Source: DATBMY01 sp036554605 (lineage in GTDB: Bacteria > Acidobacteriota > Blastocatellia > UBA7656). Taken from it: a DNA stretch of 8,710 bases. How positions within the stretch are numbered: the first letter of the stretch is position 1; every line of letters begins with the position of its first letter. The stretch spans positions 1 to 8,710 of the forward strand of contig DATBMY010000423.1 of NCBI GenBank assembly GCA_036554605.1, in the 5' to 3' direction. This document shows, piece after piece, positions 6,108-8,710 of this stretch. The notes under the pieces are model-generated. The model did not search any database and was not told the origin of the DNA. It worked only from the letters and a program-made list of their open reading frames with translations. The translations under genes were made by a program, and so were the position numbers.

Positions 6108-7267
6108 ACGATTCTCAAGATCATGCATTTCAGGTAATAGGTTTCGGGCATGGAGACGAGCACCGGATGGTCGCGCGACTGCATGCGCTTTTCGAGCACC
6201 TGCGCCGCTCGCCCCGCGTCGACCGCCGCATCTGCGAGGACGTTCAGGAACATCTCTTCGCTCATGTGATAAGAGCAGGTCGAGGTGATGAGCGTGCCGC
6301 CCGAAGTAAGCAATTTCATCGCCCGCAGGTTTATCTCCTTGTAGCCGCGCGTTGCTCCCTCTATTGCGTTGCGGTTTTTTGCGAAGGCGGGCGGATCTAG
6401 ATTGATCACATCGAACCGCTCTCCGGCTTGCTCCAGATCGCGCAAGAAATCGAAGACGTTTGCCTCTGCCAGCTCGACGTTGCTCGCGCCGTTTAGCTCC
6501 GCGTTGCGGCGAGCAATCTCTATCGCGGGGCCCGATATGTCGACGGCGACGACGCTTTCAGCGCGCCGCGCCAGATGTATCGCGAATCCTCCATGAAAGG
6601 TGAAGCAGTCTAGCGCGCGGCCCCGGCCGTAGTTTTCCGAGGCTATGCGGTTTTCCCTCTGGTCTAAAAATGCGCCGGTCTTCTGTCCTTCGAGCAGGTT
6701 CACAACAAAGCGCGCGCCGCCTTCTTCAATAACCATCTCGCCCGGGTCTTCGCCGTAAAGAATCCCGGCGGCGCGCGGCAGGTCTTCAAGCTCGCGCACG
6801 CGCGCTTCGTTGCGCTCGATTATTGCGCGCGGACTGTAGCGCTCGGCGAGCAGTTCTACCCAGACATGTTTCAGCCGGTCCATGCCTTGCGAATGCGTCT
6901 GGATCACAAACGAGTCGTTGAACCTGTCGATCATCAGAGAAGGCAGCAGGTCGCTTTCGCCATAAACCAGCCGGTAAGCGGTCGCGTCCCTTACCACGAG
7001 GCGGCGCAATCGCTCGGCCGCCTCAAGCCGGGCGAGCCAGAACCGGCGATCAATCTCTACGTCCTCAAAAGCGACCAGCCGCAAAGCGATCTGAGAGCGC
7101 GAGCTGTAAAGCGCCATCCCCAGGGGCCGGCCCTTCTGATCAGCCACGCGCACGACTTCTCCGGCCCCGGCGCTGCTCGCGTCTATCAGGTCGCCGCGGT
7201 AGACCCAGCAGTGCCGCCCGCGCACGCGCCCCGCGCCGCGCCTGTTTATCGTGACTGTTGCCGTCAT
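6104..7267 (-). CDS. rlmI: RlmI-type class I SAM-dependent 23S rRNA cytosine-C5 methyltransferase
   Basis: This encodes 387 residues from ATG at 7267. An N-terminal PUA domain (about 1-75, with GRHCWVYRGDL at 17-27) binds RNA. It is followed by the RlmI linker and a Rossmann methyltransferase domain with GQKTGAFLDQR (194-204), the SAM-binding region CFTFHGGFA (221-229), VDIS (242-245), motif IV DPPAF (291-295) and motif VI TSTCSYHM (328-335) carrying the expected catalytic Cys331. E. coli RlmI makes m5C1962 of 23S rRNA, and the ADHPV / YLK C-terminal pattern is also conserved here (RDHPV at 365-369, YLK at 378-380). An in-frame TTG at 7303 would add 12 residues, but the ATG start fits the usual RlmI N-terminus. 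Neither start has a clear ribosome site. The stop overlaps the LOG start. Another RlmI-like rRNA methyltransferase specificity cannot be excluded. Confidence 0.9.
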   Translation of the reverse strand: MTATVTINRRGAGRVRGRHCWVYRGDLIDASSAGAGEVVRVADQKGRPLGMALYSSRSQIALRLVAFEDVEIDRRFWLARLEAAERLRRLVVRDATAYRLVYGESDLLPSLMIDRFNDSFVIQTHSQGMDRLKHVWVELLAERYSPRAIIERNEARVRELEDLPRAAGILYGEDPGEMVIEEGGARFVVNLLEGQKTGAFLDQRENRIASENYGRGRALDCFTFHGGFAIHLARRAESVVAVDISGPAIEIARRNAELNGASNVELAEANVFDFLRDLEQAGERFDVINLDPPAFAKNRNAIEGATRGYKEINLRAMKLLTSGGTLITSTCSYHMSEEMFLNVLADAAVDAGRAAQVLEKRMQSRDHPVLVSMPETYYLKCMILRIV

Positions 7268-7287
7268 AACAACAGTCAAACTATGAT
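7258..7287 (+). promoter_or_regulatory. Candidate sigma-70-type promoter for folK
   Basis: TTGCCG (7258-7263) and TATGAT (7282-7287) are separated by 18 bp. They match 4 of 6 and 5 of 6 of the consensus hexamers. Transcription would start near 7294, giving a leader of about 33 bases that contains the GGAGA at 7296-7300. The -35 lies inside the first codons of the divergent rlmI. Confidence 0.35.
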
Positions 7288-7300
7288 AAATCGTCGGAGA

Positions 7301-7322
7301 CAATCAAGTGATTGACAAGTCA
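7301..7322. promoter_or_regulatory. Overlapping dyads between rlmI and folK, possible operator
   Basis: CAATCA-AG-TGATTG (7301-7314) is a perfect inverted repeat with 6-bp arms. It overlaps a second one, TGAC-AA-GTCA (7313-7322). Both lie in the 60-bp gap between the divergent rlmI and folK starts. The 2-base spacers disfavour RNA hairpins and favour a DNA-binding dimer site. The position would allow effects on both genes. No regulator can be named. Confidence 0.25.
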
Positions 7323-7331
7323 CTCGCATGA
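7308..7331 (+). CDS. Possible 7-codon leader ORF coupled to folK
   Basis: GTG at 7308 is preceded by GGAGA (7296-7300) at a 7-base spacing, the only good ribosome site near folK. It opens a frame encoding MIDKSLA whose TGA (7329-7331) overlaps the folK ATG as ATGA. folK itself has no Shine-Dalgarno sequence at a proper distance, so ribosomes could load at GGAGA and re-initiate at folK. The frame is very short and may be chance. Confidence 0.3.
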   Translation: MIDKSLA

Positions 7332-7876
7332 GCGAAAGCATACTTCATAATAACAATCATCCGCCCTCTTATCCCGTGCGCGTATATCTGGGGCTCGGGT
7401 CGAATCTCGGGGACCGCCAATCCAATCTCCGTGAGGCGGTCGCGCGAATCAACGGGCTCGGGCTCGAAGTGACTCGCGCCTCTTCCATATATGAGACCGA
7501 GCCGGTCGGCTACCTCGACCAGCCCTGGTTCTTAAACCAGGTTATAGAAATCCTGCTCGTCGAGGATCCTCTATTTCCGGGCAAGGATTTGATGGAGCGG
7601 CTTGAAGAAATGCTCCGAATGTTGCTCGCCGTAGAGCGCGAGATGGGCCGCCACCGTCTCGTGCCGGGTGGCCCGCGCATAATCGATATCGACCTGTTGA
7701 TTTACGCCGGCATCGGGGAATCTTTCGAAACGGCGAGCGGCGCGCTTATAGTGCCGCACCCGCGAATGCACCTGCGCCGGTTCGTGCTCGAGCCGCTGTG
7801 CGAGATCGCCCCTGACCTCATACACCCGGCGACGAAACGCACCTGTCGCCAGATGCTGAGCGATCTTGAGAAGTGA
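7328..7876 (+). CDS. folK: 2-amino-4-hydroxy-6-hydroxymethyldihydropteridine pyrophosphokinase (HPPK)
   Basis: This encodes 182 residues. HPPK transfers pyrophosphate from ATP to 6-hydroxymethyl-7,8-dihydropterin, the step before dihydropteroate synthase in folate synthesis, in the cytoplasm. Signatures in order are YLGLGSNLGDR (20-30), YETEPVG (55-61), DQPWFLNQV (64-72), the active-site segment GGPRIIDIDLL (114-124) with Asp120 and Asp122 as the likely magnesium ligands, and VPHPRMHLRRFVLEPL (142-157). An N-terminal tail of about 15 residues precedes the usual start of the fold, and a GTG at 7376 is a possible internal start. No other folate gene is in the window, so it appears as a single-gene unit. 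It is divergent from rlmI and convergent with the SWFGD gene. Confidence 0.95.
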   Translation: MSESILHNNNHPPSYPVRVYLGLGSNLGDRQSNLREAVARINGLGLEVTRASSIYETEPVGYLDQPWFLNQVIEILLVEDPLFPGKDLMERLEEMLRMLLAVEREMGRHRLVPGGPRIIDIDLLIYAGIGESFETASGALIVPHPRMHLRRFVLEPLCEIAPDLIHPATKRTCRQMLSDLEK

Positions 7877-7884
7877 CGGGAGAG

Positions 7885-7962
7885 AAGTCCGGAATCCGAT
7901 GTCCGGTGTCGGTGGTTGGTTCCCTGTTTGACTCCGGACACCGGACATCGGACTCCGGACTT
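7885..7962. repeat. 26-bp inverted repeat in the convergent folK / SWFGD gap
   Basis: The arms at 7885-7910 and 7937-7962 are complementary at 25 of 26 positions; the mismatch is A7894 against C7953. The loop is 26 bases. Both arms are built from the short word TCCGG(A/T) repeated at 7-8-bp intervals. The element fills almost the whole 92-bp gap between the two stop codons, so it could terminate transcription from both sides. It has no T-run and is therefore not a standard intrinsic terminator. It could also be one copy of a dispersed REP-like family. Confidence 0.75.
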
Positions 7963-7968
7963 CCTAGA

Positions 7969-8710
7969 TTACCACACGCGCTTGGTATATGGATCAGAGA
8001 ACCGGTGCTCGTTATATTCGCCGTACTGGTCGGCGCGCCCAAACCGGCTCCCAAAGCCTATTTCACCGTATGGGTCCCTGTAGCCGCGGTCGGGATCGAA
8101 GTTGCCGCCGCGCCCGTAATCGTAGTCGTCATAGCGGCCGCGCGCGCCATAACGGTTATAGTCCTCGCGGCGATTCCTGTCGTACTCATCCCGGTCATAA
8201 TCGTTTCTGTAGTAGCGGCTTCTCGGCTCGGTCCTGTACCTGCGCTCTTCCGGCTCATCGTCGCCAAGCCACGAGCGCACGGCGTCGCCGGCCCGGTCCA
8301 AAAATCCCCGGTCGTCGCGGTCGTAATCTCGTTGCCTCCCGTAATAGCCGCGCTCACGGTCGCGATCTCGCGAGTAGCGATAGCGGTCCTCTCTGTAATC
8401 ATCCTCAATATCGTAACGAGTCCGGTCCGGGTAGCGGCTGCCAGAGTAGTTCCGGCGCTCACGATAATTCTCGTTCATATCCCGGCGCCGCCGGCGCTCG
8501 GCTTCGTCATCGCCAAACCACGACCGCACCTCATCGCCCGCGCGCTCGAAAAAGCCGCGCTCATCGCGACCGCGCTCATCGCGGTCGTAATCGCGGGCGC
8601 GGCCATAGCGATCATAGTCGTCCTCGCGGTCGTAACGCCGGTTTTGTATCGAGCCATAATCGTCGTCATCGTATGACGAGGATCCCCGGTAGTATCTATT
8701 CTCGTAGCGG
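7969..8710 (-). CDS. Arg/Asp/Tyr-rich SWFGD-domain protein, 5' end outside window
   Basis: 246 residues are visible, ending at TAA 7969-7971. The frame stays open through the right edge, so the true start is missing; the internal GTG at 8529 is unlikely to be it. The protein is low-complexity, rich in Arg, Asp, Tyr, Glu and Gly (runs such as YDRDEYDR and RYDDYDYGR), and hydrophilic, with no membrane segment in the visible part. Two copies of the SWFGD motif (GD-x-VRSW-F/L-GDDE) lie 83 residues apart. Related SWFGD proteins are known from other bacteria, often with stress or envelope associations, but their function is not established. The C-terminus ends FSDPYTKRVW. It may be an extended surface or nucleic-acid-binding polypeptide; I do not assign a role. 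It is convergent with folK. Confidence 0.78.
   Translation of the reverse strand, partial: RYENRYYRGSSSYDDDDYGSIQNRRYDREDDYDRYGRARDYDRDERGRDERGFFERAGDEVRSWFGDDEAERRRRRDMNENYRERRNYSGSRYPDRTRYDIEDDYREDRYRYSRDRDRERGYYGRQRDYDRDDRGFLDRAGDAVRSWLGDDEPEERRYRTEPRSRYYRNDYDRDEYDRNRREDYNRYGARGRYDDYDYGRGGNFDPDRGYRDPYGEIGFGSRFGRADQYGEYNEHRFSDPYTKRVW
8242..8310 (-). repeat. SWFGD repeat, copy 2
   Basis: The 23-residue unit starts RGFLDRAGDAVRSWLGDDE, 83 codons downstream of copy 1. The preceding linker (YDRDDRGF) also resembles that of copy 1 (DERGRDERGF), suggesting duplication of a longer segment including the linker. Confidence 0.75.
8491..8559 (-). repeat. SWFGD repeat, copy 1
   Basis: The 23-residue unit starts RGFFERAGDEVRSWFGDDE. 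It matches copy 2 at about 17 of 23 residues, differing mainly by conservative changes (F/L, E/D). It is preceded and followed by Arg/Asp/Tyr-rich linkers. Confidence 0.75.

Noticed and set aside
6108..6128. ATG at 6128 as the LOG start
   Set aside because: It would add seven residues with no ribosome site and no family conservation that I can see. The ATG at 6107 gives an ATGA overlap with GAGA upstream. It remains possible.
7268..7303. TTG at 7303 as the rlmI start
   Set aside because: The extra 12 residues precede the normal RlmI N-terminus and no ribosome site supports the TTG. The ATG at 7267 gives the usual family length.
8242..8559. CRISPR or satellite array suggested by repeated GTCATCG/GCGGTC words
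   Set aside because: The repetition follows codons of Arg, Asp and Tyr in the SWFGD gene. There are no constant-length repeats with unique spacers.
7873..8676. 267-codon plus-strand frame resembling a multi-span membrane protein
   Set aside because: It is the antisense of the Arg/Asp/Tyr-rich SWFGD gene, overlaps the folK stop, runs through the inverted repeat and has no ribosome site of note.

Overview
The window most resembles the chromosome of a GC-rich, Gram-negative-type bacterium, probably an Acidobacteriota member near the class Blastocatellia. This is inferred from a secreted alpha-2-macroglobulin (A2M) carrying a carboxypeptidase-regulatory / Oar-receptor-like segment, a style common in that phylum, and from the Arg/Asp/Tyr-rich SWFGD protein. 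No rRNA, tRNA, insertion sequence, phage gene or CRISPR array is visible.

Layout. Positions 1-5272 (minus strand) are one uninterrupted reading frame of 1757 visible codons. It encodes a eukaryote-like A2M / thioester protein with a signal peptide, several macroglobulin domains and a PYGCGEQT thioester motif, and it runs off the left edge before its C-terminus. I checked the frame at more than a dozen motifs and found no stop or shift. The many short plus-strand frames over this stretch are shadows. Upstream on the same strand, after an 88-bp gap, lie a LOG-family nucleotide phosphoribohydrolase (5361-6107) and an RlmI-type 23S rRNA cytosine methyltransferase (6104-7267). These two overlap by an ATGA junction. 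A 60-bp divergent intergenic region with overlapping dyad symmetries separates rlmI from folK (7328-7876, plus strand; folate pathway). A 26-bp inverted repeat (7885-7962) fills the convergent gap between folK and the last gene, a repetitive SWFGD-domain protein (minus strand, 7969 to beyond the right edge, 5' end missing).

How the genes work together. The methyltransferase and LOG enzyme are probably co-translated housekeeping genes. The A2M gene lies downstream in the same direction, but it has its own strong Shine-Dalgarno sequence and may have its own promoter. It would act in the envelope as a covalent protease trap or surface-tagging protein. folK stands alone.

The main novelty is inside the A2M. 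Between the MG6 strand (FDKAV) and the FPETLVW motif, where metazoan relatives carry the bait or anaphylatoxin region, there are about 550 residues. They comprise three tandem units resembling the C-terminal half of the type II secretion pseudopilin GspG, two of them with a conserved acidic calcium-loop-like motif, followed by a carboxypeptidase-regulatory domain and a piece resembling the start of an Oar-type TonB-dependent receptor plug.
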